Virus record (IMG/VR): IMGVR_UViG_3300040808_002740 | Span: 1 to 64,000 of that record | Origin: a virus | Direction: 5' to 3' (one strand) | Length of the DNA stretch: 64,000 nucleotides | Part shown: positions 33,847 to 41,556 of the stretch, in pieces | Numbering within the stretch: position 1 is the first letter of the stretch | Layout: each line of letters starts with the position of its first letter | Position numbers and translations under genes: made by a program | Notes under the pieces: generated by a model | What the model saw: the letters and a program-made list of their open reading frames with translations, nothing else | Told to the model about the DNA's origin: nothing | Databases searched by the model: none

Positions 33847-34585
33847 AACACTTCTCCAAACATTTCAAAAAAACGGGGTAGTTGAATGCCCTGGTTTGGT
33901 GCCGCATGCGGTCATTGATGACTACGTCAACAACTTTTGGCACAAAACCTTCACCTTTGACGATAACCATCAGCGCTTCACCGGCATTGACCAGATGTAC
34001 TTGGAGTATCCGGAGATTCGAGATCTGCTTCTTCATCAGTCAATTTCGGACACCTTCACAAAACTTGACATGTGCCTTGCCTTGCACTCCGATCTGACCT
34101 ACTGGAGATCGTCAAACACCGGATGGCACGTTGATGAACTCAACGACAATCCCAACGGTGCAGATCAATATCTTGGAGTGTGGATCGCTTTGGCTGACAT
34201 TGATGAGGGTTCAGGTCCATTCCAATACCTGAAGGGTTCTCATCGCTGGGATCTTGACATATCGTTCGGCAAAGACAATCGCTTGGGGATGCTCCACATG
34301 TGTCAAATGGCGATGGATAATAACGAACATGAGGTCACAACTTTCATGCCGAAGAAGGGCGATGCGCTGTTCTGGAACAGCAGGGTAATTCATCGCGGTT
34401 CTCCGCCACGTAGGAACATTCCGAGACCAGCATTGATTGGGCATTTTTCCAATCATTGGACTTGGTCAGAGTCAACAGAACGACCACAACTTAGTGAAGT
34501 AGTCGAATCAATGGAACGCGATCCAGATATGCGGTGGCACGGTTCCGGCTGGTATCGAGCCAACATGCATAACTCGGGAGAATGA
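33800..34585 (+). CDS. PhyH-like Fe(II)/2OG dioxygenase
   Basis: About 261 residues of the phytanoyl-CoA dioxygenase (PhyH) family. Ligands H110-V-D112 (TGWHVDELN) and H198 (VIHRGSP), with R209 (PRPALIGHF). The block ALADIDEGSGPFQYLKGSHR is a PhyH hallmark. The start is uncertain: ATG 33800 overlaps the previous gene by 47 bases and lacks a ribosome site; later TTG codons at 33812 and 33830 are alternatives. The stop overlaps the start of a second PhyH-like gene. Family members hydroxylate small molecules or lipids and occasionally larger targets; the substrate here is unknown. Confidence 0.82.
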   Translation: MEKKLSQSSTLTGKTETLLQTFQKNGVVECPGLVPHAVIDDYVNNFWHKTFTFDDNHQRFTGIDQMYLEYPEIRDLLLHQSISDTFTKLDMCLALHSDLTYWRSSNTGWHVDELNDNPNGADQYLGVWIALADIDEGSGPFQYLKGSHRWDLDISFGKDNRLGMLHMCQMAMDNNEHEVTTFMPKKGDALFWNSRVIHRGSPPRRNIPRPALIGHFSNHWTWSESTERPQLSEVVESMERDPDMRWHGSGWYRANMHNSGE

Positions 34586-35334
34586 TGAACGACAAAAGAA
34601 GCGTTGCGGAGCAGTACGAGCAAGACGGATTTTTTGTGTTGCAAAGCGCTATCCCTGGGGAGGTTATTGATTCATATTTGGAGATGTACCAACATAACCA
34701 TGGTGAATCTCTTGACGGATGGGGACGTAGCACGAAATACTTGGAGCACCCGGAAATTCTTGACGTGCTTTGCCATCAAGCCATTGAAAGTGCCTTTGAA
34801 GAAATTGAGATGGCGGCAGCTCTGCACGTAGAAATGACCATGCAGAGATCCACCCAGTGCGGCTGGCACAAGGACGCTTTGCTGCCTGATCCTCATGCCA
34901 ACTCAACTTATGTTGGCGTGATTGTCGCTTTGGGTGAACTTGACGACCAGTCTGGACCTTTTGAGTTGATCGTTGGTTCTCACAAGTGGGAACATATTTC
35001 TTTTGACGGAGAAAATCACAAAGACGCTGAGGACGAGATTGTCAATCAAAGAATCTTGGTTGAAATTGCGGAGAAGAAGCCAAAGATTTATCGTTTTGAA
35101 GGCAGCAAGGGTGATGTCGTAGGTTGGCACTCCCAGACCTACCACCGTGGATCTCGAGTTAGATCAAACCCACATCGGCCAACTTTGATCGGTCATTACT
35201 GTGGGACTTATTCTCACGAATTTCATCGCGGACCTTTACCTCCTTACGAGGTGAGGAAGTCAGAGATGGAGAGTGAAACGATGAAGGATAGATATGCTCG
35301 CCACGGCGGGTCGGGGGCTTTGTATTTCTTGTGA
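34582..35334 (+). CDS. PhyH-like Fe(II)/2OG dioxygenase (second copy)
   Basis: A 250-residue PhyH family enzyme. Ligands H96-K-D98 (CGWHKDALL) and H188 (TYHRGSRV), with R199 (PHRPTLIGHY). ALGELDDQSGPFELIVGSHK mirrors the upstream paralog, to which it is clearly related (shared YLEHPEIL/YLEYPEIR and the GHY/GHF end block). ATG 34585 has better spacing from GGGAG than 34582. Last + strand gene of the oxygenase region; the convergent glycosyltransferase gene ends only one base away, without an evident terminator. Confidence 0.84.
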   Translation: MMNDKRSVAEQYEQDGFFVLQSAIPGEVIDSYLEMYQHNHGESLDGWGRSTKYLEHPEILDVLCHQAIESAFEEIEMAAALHVEMTMQRSTQCGWHKDALLPDPHANSTYVGVIVALGELDDQSGPFELIVGSHKWEHISFDGENHKDAEDEIVNQRILVEIAEKKPKIYRFEGSKGDVVGWHSQTYHRGSRVRSNPHRPTLIGHYCGTYSHEFHRGPLPPYEVRKSEMESETMKDRYARHGGSGALYFL

Positions 35335-35335
35335 C

Positions 35336-36403
35336 CTACGTGTAGTTGCTAATTAAAGCATCCCAATCTTTGGCCATTTCACGAACGTCAAGATGCTCAC
35401 GTACCGTTTTGTAGACCTTTTCTGATTCTTCTTTCCTGACTGAGTGGTTCTTTAGTTCCGCGAGGTGTTGTTTCCACTCGTCTGATGTTGAAGCTAGACG
35501 ACCTATTCCGTATGTGGTTTGCAGACGCCGGTATTCGCTGATGTCCGAACATACGAATGGGATTCCTGCGGCGGCATATTCGATCGCTTTGATCCATGAC
35601 TTGGCGTGATTGAACGGAACATCGTTAAGAGGTGCAAGCCCGACATCAAAGGATGTGAAGGCTTTCTGACCATACTGATACGGATCGAACATCGGTGATG
35701 TTGTGACTCTTCCTGGATCAATGCCTATTTTGCTTGCCATTGTTGGTCCACCAGCGTAGCCGGTGTGGTGCATGCGGTATTCCCCGTCGGATAGTGAATC
35801 CTGCAATATCTCCAGATCCATGGAACGGTGTAGCGTTGACCCGACCCATCCAAGGATTGGCTTCTTTGATGAAATTGGTTTTCTCTTGTACTTGTCGGTA
35901 TCAACTCTGTTTTCAATCATGTGGACTTTGTCTGATCCAATACTGAATTCGTGTGCCATCTTTGAAAACAGGAAAGGTGTTGAGACAACCACTACATCTG
36001 AGAGTTTTATATTGCTTTTGTAGTAGTCAAGTGTTTCGTCGCTGTCAGCATTTTCTTGCAGTCTTTGATAAGCAAGATTGTCGCGATGCAAACCCCAGTA
36101 CCAGTCATCTAAATCATTGATAACTAATTTATTTCTGTTTTTGGGGCTCATTAGATCTTCTGTCAATTGACGATGCATGATTCGCTGCATGATCACTACA
36201 TCAATGTCGTAGTGCTGAGTTCCTCGATGGTCAACAATTCCGAAACCTTTGTTCGGGTGAGTTGCTAAAAGTCCAGAGACATACTTGTGTTCAGAGTGGC
36301 GTTGCCATTGCTGTAGGCGGATGTAGTTAGCTCCGCCTGGAACGTTTCCGTACTGATTGAAGACTGTTCGCGACCAGTCGTTGGATGCAATCCCAATTTT
36401 CAT
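35336..36403 (-). CDS. Glycosyltransferase, GT4-like
   Basis: A 355-residue glycosyltransferase of the GT-B type. The C-terminal half has KKPILGWVGSTLHRSMDLE (about 190-208, start of the nucleotide-sugar domain), then SFDVGLAPLNDVPFNHAKSW and KAIEYAAAGIPFVCSDISEY, the GT4 sugar-nucleotide binding region with the E at the E-x7-E-like site replaced by a K-x-x-E pattern. No signal peptide or membrane segment. It is the last gene of the minus-strand replication/packaging block but lies next to the oxygenase cluster, so it could glycosylate a phage or host surface molecule, including a hydroxylated fibre. Acceptor not determinable from sequence. Confidence 0.8.
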   Translation of the reverse strand: MKIGIASNDWSRTVFNQYGNVPGGANYIRLQQWQRHSEHKYVSGLLATHPNKGFGIVDHRGTQHYDIDVVIMQRIMHRQLTEDLMSPKNRNKLVINDLDDWYWGLHRDNLAYQRLQENADSDETLDYYKSNIKLSDVVVVSTPFLFSKMAHEFSIGSDKVHMIENRVDTDKYKRKPISSKKPILGWVGSTLHRSMDLEILQDSLSDGEYRMHHTGYAGGPTMASKIGIDPGRVTTSPMFDPYQYGQKAFTSFDVGLAPLNDVPFNHAKSWIKAIEYAAAGIPFVCSDISEYRRLQTTYGIGRLASTSDEWKQHLAELKNHSVRKEESEKVYKTVREHLDVREMAKDWDALISNYT

Positions 36404-36444
36404 TAACCAATGCTTTCAGGTGCGAGTATCAAATCACCTTAGCA

Positions 36445-36633
36445 TCAGATTTCGTCGCCACCGCGACCTGCACCGCCGAATCTGCGGGGGGCGAGATCTC
36501 GGAACTGACCTGGGCGACTTGTTCTGCCAAGTGAACGCAGAAGTGCTGCAAGGGCACGACGCCACCAAGAAGGACGACGACGTCGATCTCCTGGGCTTAC
36601 TTCTTCGTCAGGTAAAAAGGATGGAGTTGGCAT
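36445..36633 (-). CDS. Small arginine-rich protein, high GC
   Basis: A possible 62-residue protein, very Arg/Pro/Gly-rich (SPGDRRRRPSWWRRALAALL, then RFGGAGRGGDEI). Its base composition is clearly richer in G and C than its neighbours, which suggests different origin or selection for a nucleic-acid-binding tail. No ribosome site is visible; a GATAAAAT-like sequence lies just upstream. It could be real or a chance frame. No family recognised. Confidence 0.4.
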   Translation of the reverse strand: MPTPSFLPDEEVSPGDRRRRPSWWRRALAALLRSLGRTSRPGQFRDLAPRRFGGAGRGGDEI

Positions 36634-36648
36634 AACTTCTAAATTTTA

Positions 36649-37206
36649 TCATCTATCCGCATTTGGTGGGCGTTCAATAATTGATGCCGTTTCGGTTGCA
36701 TCTGCGGGCGCTTCAACTGGTATCCAAGCGTTTGAATACTTGTGATCAGCGATATTCCTACTCTTCAGAAGGGTTCCATCAACCATAATGTCAATTTCGT
36801 CATAGTGCATTGCAAGTAAACGCTTGAAATCTTTTTCATCGTACTTGCGTGACATTTTTACTTTTCTGATGATTCGTGCCATCTGTTTGCCTGCAACAGA
36901 CCCCCGACCCCTGTTGAGTCGCAGGTGCATCATCATTGCCTCTGTGTCACTACAGTCTTCGTAGACCACGGGTACAAGGGACTTGTATTTCTTTTCAAAC
37001 GGTTTCAGGGAGCCAGCAATTTCCCACCTGTAGTGACCGTCAATGATCACGTTGGTTTTCTTTTGGACAATGATTGGTTGGATCCAGCCGTAATCTTTCA
37101 TGCTTTGGTAGAGCACGCGAAGATCTGGTTGCAAAACGTAGTTTGCTCGCCACTCTGCGGCGTTAAGGTCTTGTCCGTTAACCCATTGAATTTCTAACAT
37201 ATTCAT
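36649..37206 (-). CDS. ParB/sulfiredoxin-like domain protein (IbrB-like)
   Basis: A 185-residue protein with a ParB-like fold: YGWIQPIIVQKKTNVIIDGH near residues 39-58, with GHYRW matching the G-[HE]-x-R nucleotide-binding box. The C-terminal part (about 95-145) is helical and basic (GKQMARIIRKVKMSRKY). It overlaps the PAPS-reductase-like gene upstream by four bases (ATGA). ParB-like plus PAPS-reductase-like pairs are known as IbrB/IbrA in enterobacterial mobile elements, where they act in regulation by an unclear mechanism. Nuclease, CTP-binding or regulatory function is not decided by sequence. Confidence 0.75.
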   Translation of the reverse strand: MNMLEIQWVNGQDLNAAEWRANYVLQPDLRVLYQSMKDYGWIQPIIVQKKTNVIIDGHYRWEIAGSLKPFEKKYKSLVPVVYEDCSDTEAMMMHLRLNRGRGSVAGKQMARIIRKVKMSRKYDEKDFKRLLAMHYDEIDIMVDGTLLKSRNIADHKYSNAWIPVEAPADATETASIIERPPNADR

Positions 37207-38372
37207 CGGCTGTCATCCTGATAGTCAAGTGCATCCAAGGCTGCGAGTTCGTTGGCTTCCTCTTCTGCGATTCGTACGGTATGGGCTCGAGTTTTTGGTC
37301 CAACAGGGCTCACTGATGAGATGTTGAACTCGTTGAGAAGCAGGTTGCGAATCAGCCAAGAGATCGGATACGAGTACGGATCCTTTGTGTGCTTCTTTCT
37401 AAATTCGGCAGAAAACGCTAAAGCTCGTTTCCTGATGCCTGGCGTGAGCATGTTGTCGTCAATGCATAACTTGACGCCCTCCCACCCGAGAGTTGCATAC
37501 GTTTTTATCATGTTCTCAATGTCAAACTCTGGCCACCAGCGACGTTGCGTGTCAATTTGCGGGAAGCATTCGTATAGCCGGTCGTAGAATTCGGGCTCGG
37601 TGGCGACCACATCGCCTATCCGCCGGATTGCTACTGCATGCAGAGGGATACCAACACGAGTATTTGATTTGGTGATCGCAGCAAGGTCGTAGTATTCGCA
37701 GTAGGAAGCATTGTGTTCTTCACTGATGAATTTCAACACATCATCTGTAGTCCAGTCATAAATGATTTTGGCGAACCGAAGCGGTATTGATTTTTTCATC
37801 CTGTAAGGGATGTTGATGTAGTTTTCGTGGAGTTTCTGAACACATGACCTGTACCTAATCATGGACTCATTCGCACGAACACCAGTGAGGAATGCGGTTC
37901 TTCCCTTCTTCCCCTGCATCGTGTAGTAGTCAATTGATTGAGTGATGGTTTTACTCGGATCCAGACCGAAGTGTTCTGCGCGGATAGCCCAATCCGGCAT
38001 CTCCCGGTACAGGCGACCTTCTTTTGCGCGTTTTTCTGACCAAAGCAAGCAGTACTCTCTTCGACCTAGAACCCAGATCTCTTGACCCTGTGGCAAGCAG
38101 TACCACTCCATGTCCACCCAGTCGTAATTTCTTACTTCTTCAAGATATTTAACCACCACGGGTGAGACCATTTCTTCATCTCTGAAGATGACTTTGACTG
38201 GTCCGAGGTTTCGTTCTTCGTGGATTTCTTTCGCTAGGTACAGGACGGCAGTTGAATCTTTGCCTCCTGAAAACTGGACGCATACTGTGTCAAAGGTGTC
38301 GTAGACGTGTCGGATACGCTCGCGTGCAGCGTCAACACATGTCATGTCAAGAAACATTCGTTGGCGTGTCAT
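37203..38372 (-). CDS. PAPS-reductase/ATP-pyrophosphatase-like protein (IbrA/DUF3440-like)
   Basis: A 389-residue protein of the PP-loop superfamily. SGGKDST at 35-41 is the ATP pyrophosphatase P-loop. DEEMVSPVVVKYLEEVRNYD follows as in IbrA-type PAPS-reductase homologs, with YCLPQGQEIW (about 92-101) and GVRANESMIRYRSC (about 173-186, a conserved R-x-x-E-S loop). It lacks the KRT-ECGLH tail of true PAPS reductase. It is coupled on both sides, to the HTH-like gene upstream and the ParB-like gene downstream. Possible roles: sulfur transfer, nucleotide modification or regulation; related DndC-like proteins act in DNA phosphorothioation. No other Dnd gene is in the window. Confidence 0.78.
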   Translation of the reverse strand: MTRQRMFLDMTCVDAARERIRHVYDTFDTVCVQFSGGKDSTAVLYLAKEIHEERNLGPVKVIFRDEEMVSPVVVKYLEEVRNYDWVDMEWYCLPQGQEIWVLGRREYCLLWSEKRAKEGRLYREMPDWAIRAEHFGLDPSKTITQSIDYYTMQGKKGRTAFLTGVRANESMIRYRSCVQKLHENYINIPYRMKKSIPLRFAKIIYDWTTDDVLKFISEEHNASYCEYYDLAAITKSNTRVGIPLHAVAIRRIGDVVATEPEFYDRLYECFPQIDTQRRWWPEFDIENMIKTYATLGWEGVKLCIDDNMLTPGIRKRALAFSAEFRKKHTKDPYSYPISWLIRNLLLNEFNISSVSPVGPKTRAHTVRIAEEEANELAALDALDYQDDSR

Positions 38373-38968
38373 ATTGCGTAGTATCCCTTCCTGCGTGAAC
38401 CCTTCGGCTTCTCTGCTTTGATTGGCCTACGGAGCAAATAGAAGTGGAGCGCCTCAATCTTACGTTCTTGCTTGAGGCGGATTCGTTTTCCGTTTACCAG
38501 TTTTTGGTGTGGCATTTTGTTGCCGAGAATTTCGTTTATCTGCCTGAGTGTGTAACCGGCGTCAAATATTTCCTGGGCAACTTCTTTGGCGTAGTCAGAA
38601 GGAACAGTGTGATCCTTGGAGTACGAGTCGGCTGTGATCGCTAGAAGTTTTTGCTCCGTGCTGGGGAGAACTTTTTTCTGTTGTCCGTTTGCGATCTTCG
38701 ATAGGTTCGCCCGAGAGAAACCCATCTTTTGTTCAATTGCTCGATACCCAATTCCATGTTCTCTCAGGTAGTTGATGTGTCTACGGGAACCTTCCGCTGA
38801 AATTAAACGAGGTTCTACGGGAGGTCCGGTTCCTTGCTTCGCTCTGCTGATTTTCCGCTTACGTTCACGAATGTAGATCCGGTGACCTTCTCTACATTCG
38901 TCGCATCTACAACCACCTGAGTATCTGCTGTGAGTTCCATGTGGTGATTTGGGTCTTGTGTTAGCCAT
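38369..38968 (-). CDS. HTH protein with N-terminal zinc-knuckle-like motif
   Basis: A 199-residue basic protein. Residues 10-38 (HGTHSRYSGGCRCDECREGH) form a probable zinc-binding knuckle common in actinophages, with H and four-Cys-like spacing (C-R-C-x-x-C). Residues about 66-95 (LREHGIGYRAIEQKMGFSRA) form a helix-turn-helix, and a second HTH-like unit lies at 128-152 (AQEIFDAGYTLRQINEILGN). Likely DNA-binding regulator or small-terminase-like factor; the large terminase lies upstream in the same strand block, but no partner relation is shown. Overlaps the PAPS-reductase-like gene by four bases. Confidence 0.65.
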   Translation of the reverse strand: MANTRPKSPHGTHSRYSGGCRCDECREGHRIYIRERKRKISRAKQGTGPPVEPRLISAEGSRRHINYLREHGIGYRAIEQKMGFSRANLSKIANGQQKKVLPSTEQKLLAITADSYSKDHTVPSDYAKEVAQEIFDAGYTLRQINEILGNKMPHQKLVNGKRIRLKQERKIEALHFYLLRRPIKAEKPKGSRRKGYYAI

Positions 38969-38970
38969 AG

Positions 38971-39765
38971 TTAAAAGTTTGAGTGAGCATCAATGAAGCT
39001 CATGAGCCTTTCAGCCGTTGTGGATCCGTCATAACCTGGATCCATCCTCAGCCATCTAATAAACGAGTACCATTTTCTTTGTTGATCTGGGTCATCAAAA
39101 ACAAGCGTGTATTGAACGACTGCTTTGCTTGAGCCTGATTGCCCAATTGCAGTGCTGCCGCTTACTACTGCTTCTTTCTGGTCAACTTCCCCAGATGGGA
39201 CAAGTCTACTCTCCCCAGAACTATTGTCAACAGTTGGGGTGAGGTTTGCTTGCTTGTCGCGTTCTGGTTCCTCAAGTTCGGGATTAATGATGACAGGAGC
39301 GATGTAGCCAGATTCCTCTTCAGAAATTGCTGTCAGACGTGCCGCCTGTTCGTCAAGAGCCGCTAGTTCAAATTCGTCCCAACCCAAACCGTCCCACAAG
39401 TCGGAGAAATCAGAAACAACTTCGCTCAACAGTTCGTTCAGAAGTTCAGGATCCGTATGACCCATCTCTGTGGTGCGGTTGTCGGCAAGAGCGAATGCGA
39501 CAGCAGTTGATTCATCAACTTTCATTTGTACTGCTGCGATTTTGCTCCATCCTAAGCGTCGTGCTGCTTCGACTTGATGGTTTCCAGCAATGACGGTGTA
39601 TGTGGAGTCGTCATTGGGACGAACGACAACGGGCTTGACCTGTCCGAACTGTTCGTAGGAAGCCATGATGGCGTCTACGTTGCCTTTACGTGGATTGCCA
39701 TCAAGTGGAACCAGGTCATCAAGGTTGACCAAAAGGTTTTTTAGAGACTTGTCAATTTTTTCCAT
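38971..39765 (-). CDS. ParB-like nuclease-domain protein
   Basis: A 264-residue protein. Residues 10-80 carry the ParB/Srx domain: LVPLDGNPRKGNVDAIMASY, then FGQVKPVVVRPND and VIAGNHQVEAARRLGW with the G-N-H-Q box. An ALADNRTTEM motif (about 91-101) is typical of phage ParB proteins that lie next to terminases and methylases. The region after 140 is acidic and low complexity, and the C-terminal ~50 residues form a small domain (VQYTLVFDDPDQQRKWYSFI) commonly attached to phage ParB proteins. It overlaps the dCMP deaminase gene by 14 bases. Role: DNA-binding or nuclease; not decided. Confidence 0.8.
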   Translation of the reverse strand: MEKIDKSLKNLLVNLDDLVPLDGNPRKGNVDAIMASYEQFGQVKPVVVRPNDDSTYTVIAGNHQVEAARRLGWSKIAAVQMKVDESTAVAFALADNRTTEMGHTDPELLNELLSEVVSDFSDLWDGLGWDEFELAALDEQAARLTAISEEESGYIAPVIINPELEEPERDKQANLTPTVDNSSGESRLVPSGEVDQKEAVVSGSTAIGQSGSSKAVVQYTLVFDDPDQQRKWYSFIRWLRMDPGYDGSTTAERLMSFIDAHSNF

Positions 39766-40252
39766 TGTTCAATACCACTTCTTTATTTACTTCAATTACT
39801 TTTATGCCTGCGGAAAGTAAAAATTGCCTAACGGTAAACCAGTCCTCATAACTGTCGTCCGAAAAGCAGACCACCCTTTTTATCCCACTTGACGCAATTT
39901 GCTTTGCGCATCCGAAACAGGGGGGACCATTCACGATCAGTGTCGCGTCTTTTCTTTGAGCAGGGTCACTCCACAGTAATGCGTTCGCTTCCGCATGTTG
40001 AGCAATGCAGTTGTCGTAGACCGCTCCATTCGGTGACTGTTCATGAAGTCGGGGGCAGTGCCCTTCATTGCAATGCTTCATTCCGGGTGGGGAACCGTTG
40101 TAACCGAATCCAAGAACCCTGCCTTCTTCGTTCAGGATCACCGCACCATATTGCCTTTTAGCGCAAGTCGAGAACGTCGCCGCAATCTCAGGCAATACTT
40201 GAAGCCATTTGATCTCACGACGGTTCACGTCAGTGACAATATCATGGTTCAT
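39752..40252 (-). CDS. Deoxycytidylate (dCMP) deaminase
   Basis: A 166-residue enzyme from ATG 40252 (a TTG at 40267 is an alternative; neither has a good ribosome site). Zinc site: H86-A-E88 (QHAEANAL) and PPC112-FGC115. The inserted HCNEGHCPRLHE segment is the usual second zinc or allosteric region of dCMP deaminases. It converts dCMP to dUMP, feeding dTMP synthesis for phage DNA replication. It lies between ParB-like and RuvC-region genes. Function secure by motif; allosteric control by dCTP is family knowledge only. Confidence 0.92.
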   Translation of the reverse strand: MNHDIVTDVNRREIKWLQVLPEIAATFSTCAKRQYGAVILNEEGRVLGFGYNGSPPGMKHCNEGHCPRLHEQSPNGAVYDNCIAQHAEANALLWSDPAQRKDATLIVNGPPCFGCAKQIASSGIKRVVCFSDDSYEDWFTVRQFLLSAGIKVIEVNKEVVLNNGKN

Positions 40253-40329
40253 GTCAGTCAATTTCAAGAGTAGGGCGGGCGTGGTAGACGCTCCAGTAGG
40301 CGTTGAGGTTGATGAGGTTAACTTCTTTG

Positions 40330-40348
40330 ACCTGAATCATTGTCAGGT
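40330..40348 (-). terminator. Weak hairpin overlapping the end of the coiled-coil gene
   Basis: ACCTGA (40330-40335) and TCAGGT (40343-40348) form a 6-pair stem with a 7-base loop. It overlaps the stop codon of the gene starting at 40681 and precedes the 90-base gap before the deaminase gene. Short, with no T run; a possible weak terminator or processing site. Confidence 0.25.
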
Positions 40349-40681
40349 TTGCGCCCTCACATTTGCTGCCAGTGTACGCAAAGCGTCAATCGAGGTTCGC
40401 AAAGAGGACAGCCGTTCACGTTTAGCCTTCACTAGGGCTTCTGCGATCTTGTGCTGATGTATTTCTGCTTCCAACTTGTAGTCAGACCAGGCTTCGCGTT
40501 CTTTGATTGAACCTTTAGCCGACAGGTACTCTCTTGCCCATAGGTTTTTATAATTGGCTTCTTTTTCCGCTGCGTCAACTGCAAGAGCTTCAAAGGTTTC
40601 CGTTTCGTCTTCAAGCATTGATGTGAGCCGGATTATTTCCTGCTCAATCTCCACTTGACTAATTGGCGCATTTCTAGCCAT
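40343..40681 (-). CDS. Coiled-coil protein of unknown function
   Basis: A 112-residue, almost wholly helical, charged protein (ISQVEIEQEIIRLTSMLEDE and later AEALVKAKRERLSSL). Likely a coiled coil. Similar short coiled-coil genes occur near the resolvase and nuclease genes of many actinophages, but I do not assign a function. ATG 40681 overlaps the end of the RuvC-like gene by eight bases; longer readings from 40939 would overlap it in full and are rejected. Confidence 0.6.
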   Translation of the reverse strand: MARNAPISQVEIEQEIIRLTSMLEDETETFEALAVDAAEKEANYKNLWAREYLSAKGSIKEREAWSDYKLEAEIHQHKIAEALVKAKRERLSSLRTSIDALRTLAANVRAQT

Positions 40682-41204
40682 AGTATTTCTCCAATTCTGA
40701 CCAGTTGATTTTGTCAAGGGCTTTCTTGTTTTCGGATGGCCAGTCGTATCGGTTATCACCGACGACGGTACGCCCCATCTCCTCAAGGATGAATGCGTCG
40801 CAAAGGTCGTCTGCTCCTGCTCCGCTCCAAACGATTCCTGTTCTTGCCGATACTGCTGAAACAACTTCGTTTTTGCTGGCGTTACCTTTCCCTGTTGCAA
40901 ACTTTGCCCGAACTGTTGGTGGTACTTCGACATACCCAACTCCTAACATATGTAATTGCAAACGAATAACTCCGCCCAGTTCACCAATTTTGTGTGCCTG
41001 CGAATTTTTGCTTGCAAACGAGTAGCCCTCAATCACACAAAATGGAAAGTCGTTGCTGCTTATCCATGTTCTGAAATATGACTGTATCTCAAATAATCTT
41101 GCCGTTTCTTTGAGTTTGGAGTTAATTACTGTGCGGTCGTCTCCGCAGGACAGACCCGTGGAAGTCAACGACAGATCAACACCAGCAATTGGCTTACTGC
41201 TCAT
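40674..41204 (-). CDS. RuvC-like Holliday junction resolvase
   Basis: A 176-residue RNase H-fold nuclease. D10 in GVDLSLT, E59 in VIEGYSF, and the D132-D133-x-x-D136 cluster (GADDLCDAF) form the acidic metal site of RuvC-type enzymes. KFATGKGNASKNEV (about 101-114) is the usual basic loop region. It probably resolves branched DNA before packaging. It lies beside the HNH, RecB-like and Rad52-like genes, forming a recombination block. Confidence 0.88.
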   Translation of the reverse strand: MSSKPIAGVDLSLTSTGLSCGDDRTVINSKLKETARLFEIQSYFRTWISSNDFPFCVIEGYSFASKNSQAHKIGELGGVIRLQLHMLGVGYVEVPPTVRAKFATGKGNASKNEVVSAVSARTGIVWSGAGADDLCDAFILEEMGRTVVGDNRYDWPSENKKALDKINWSELEKYYG

Positions 41205-41556
41205 TTTCCCAACTCCGTTTCGCTAAACCTAGCGAGAAAGCCAGCGCAGGATAATCCCCAATACGCCGATGGCAAGGGCGGCACACAGCCATAAGATTGT
41301 CTTCTTCAAGAATCGAACCACCTTGGCTCCTTCGTACTATTTCGTGTATGTCTACGCTGGCGTTTGAGACGTACGTGACTTTGCCGTCGTGGACAGCGAA
41401 AACTCTGCACGCTTCACAAACCGGACGCTCTTGCAACAGTCGTTGTACTAGAGGTCGTCGCTCCTCGTAAACTTTTTTTGTTTTTGCGGAGCGTTGATTC
41501 AGTTTGCCAGACCGTTTCAGGGGAGTTTTCTGCTGAAGCGGTTTGCGCCTTTTCAT
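41194..41556 (-). CDS. HNH endonuclease
   Basis: A 120-residue HNH nuclease. Zinc cysteines: VCEAC and VCRPCHRRI; the HNH core is VDIHEIVRRSQGGSILEEDN with the catalytic H in DIHEI, N in DNL and H in CHR. The N-terminus is basic (MKRRKPLQQKTPLKRSGKLN). HNH enzymes often aid packaging or act as homing nucleases; its place inside a tight operon (overlapping both neighbours) favours a packaging or recombination role. ATG 41556 overlaps the preceding zinc-knuckle gene (ATGA). Confidence 0.88.
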   Translation of the reverse strand: MKRRKPLQQKTPLKRSGKLNQRSAKTKKVYEERRPLVQRLLQERPVCEACRVFAVHDGKVTYVSNASVDIHEIVRRSQGGSILEEDNLMAVCRPCHRRIGDYPALAFSLGLAKRSWENEQ

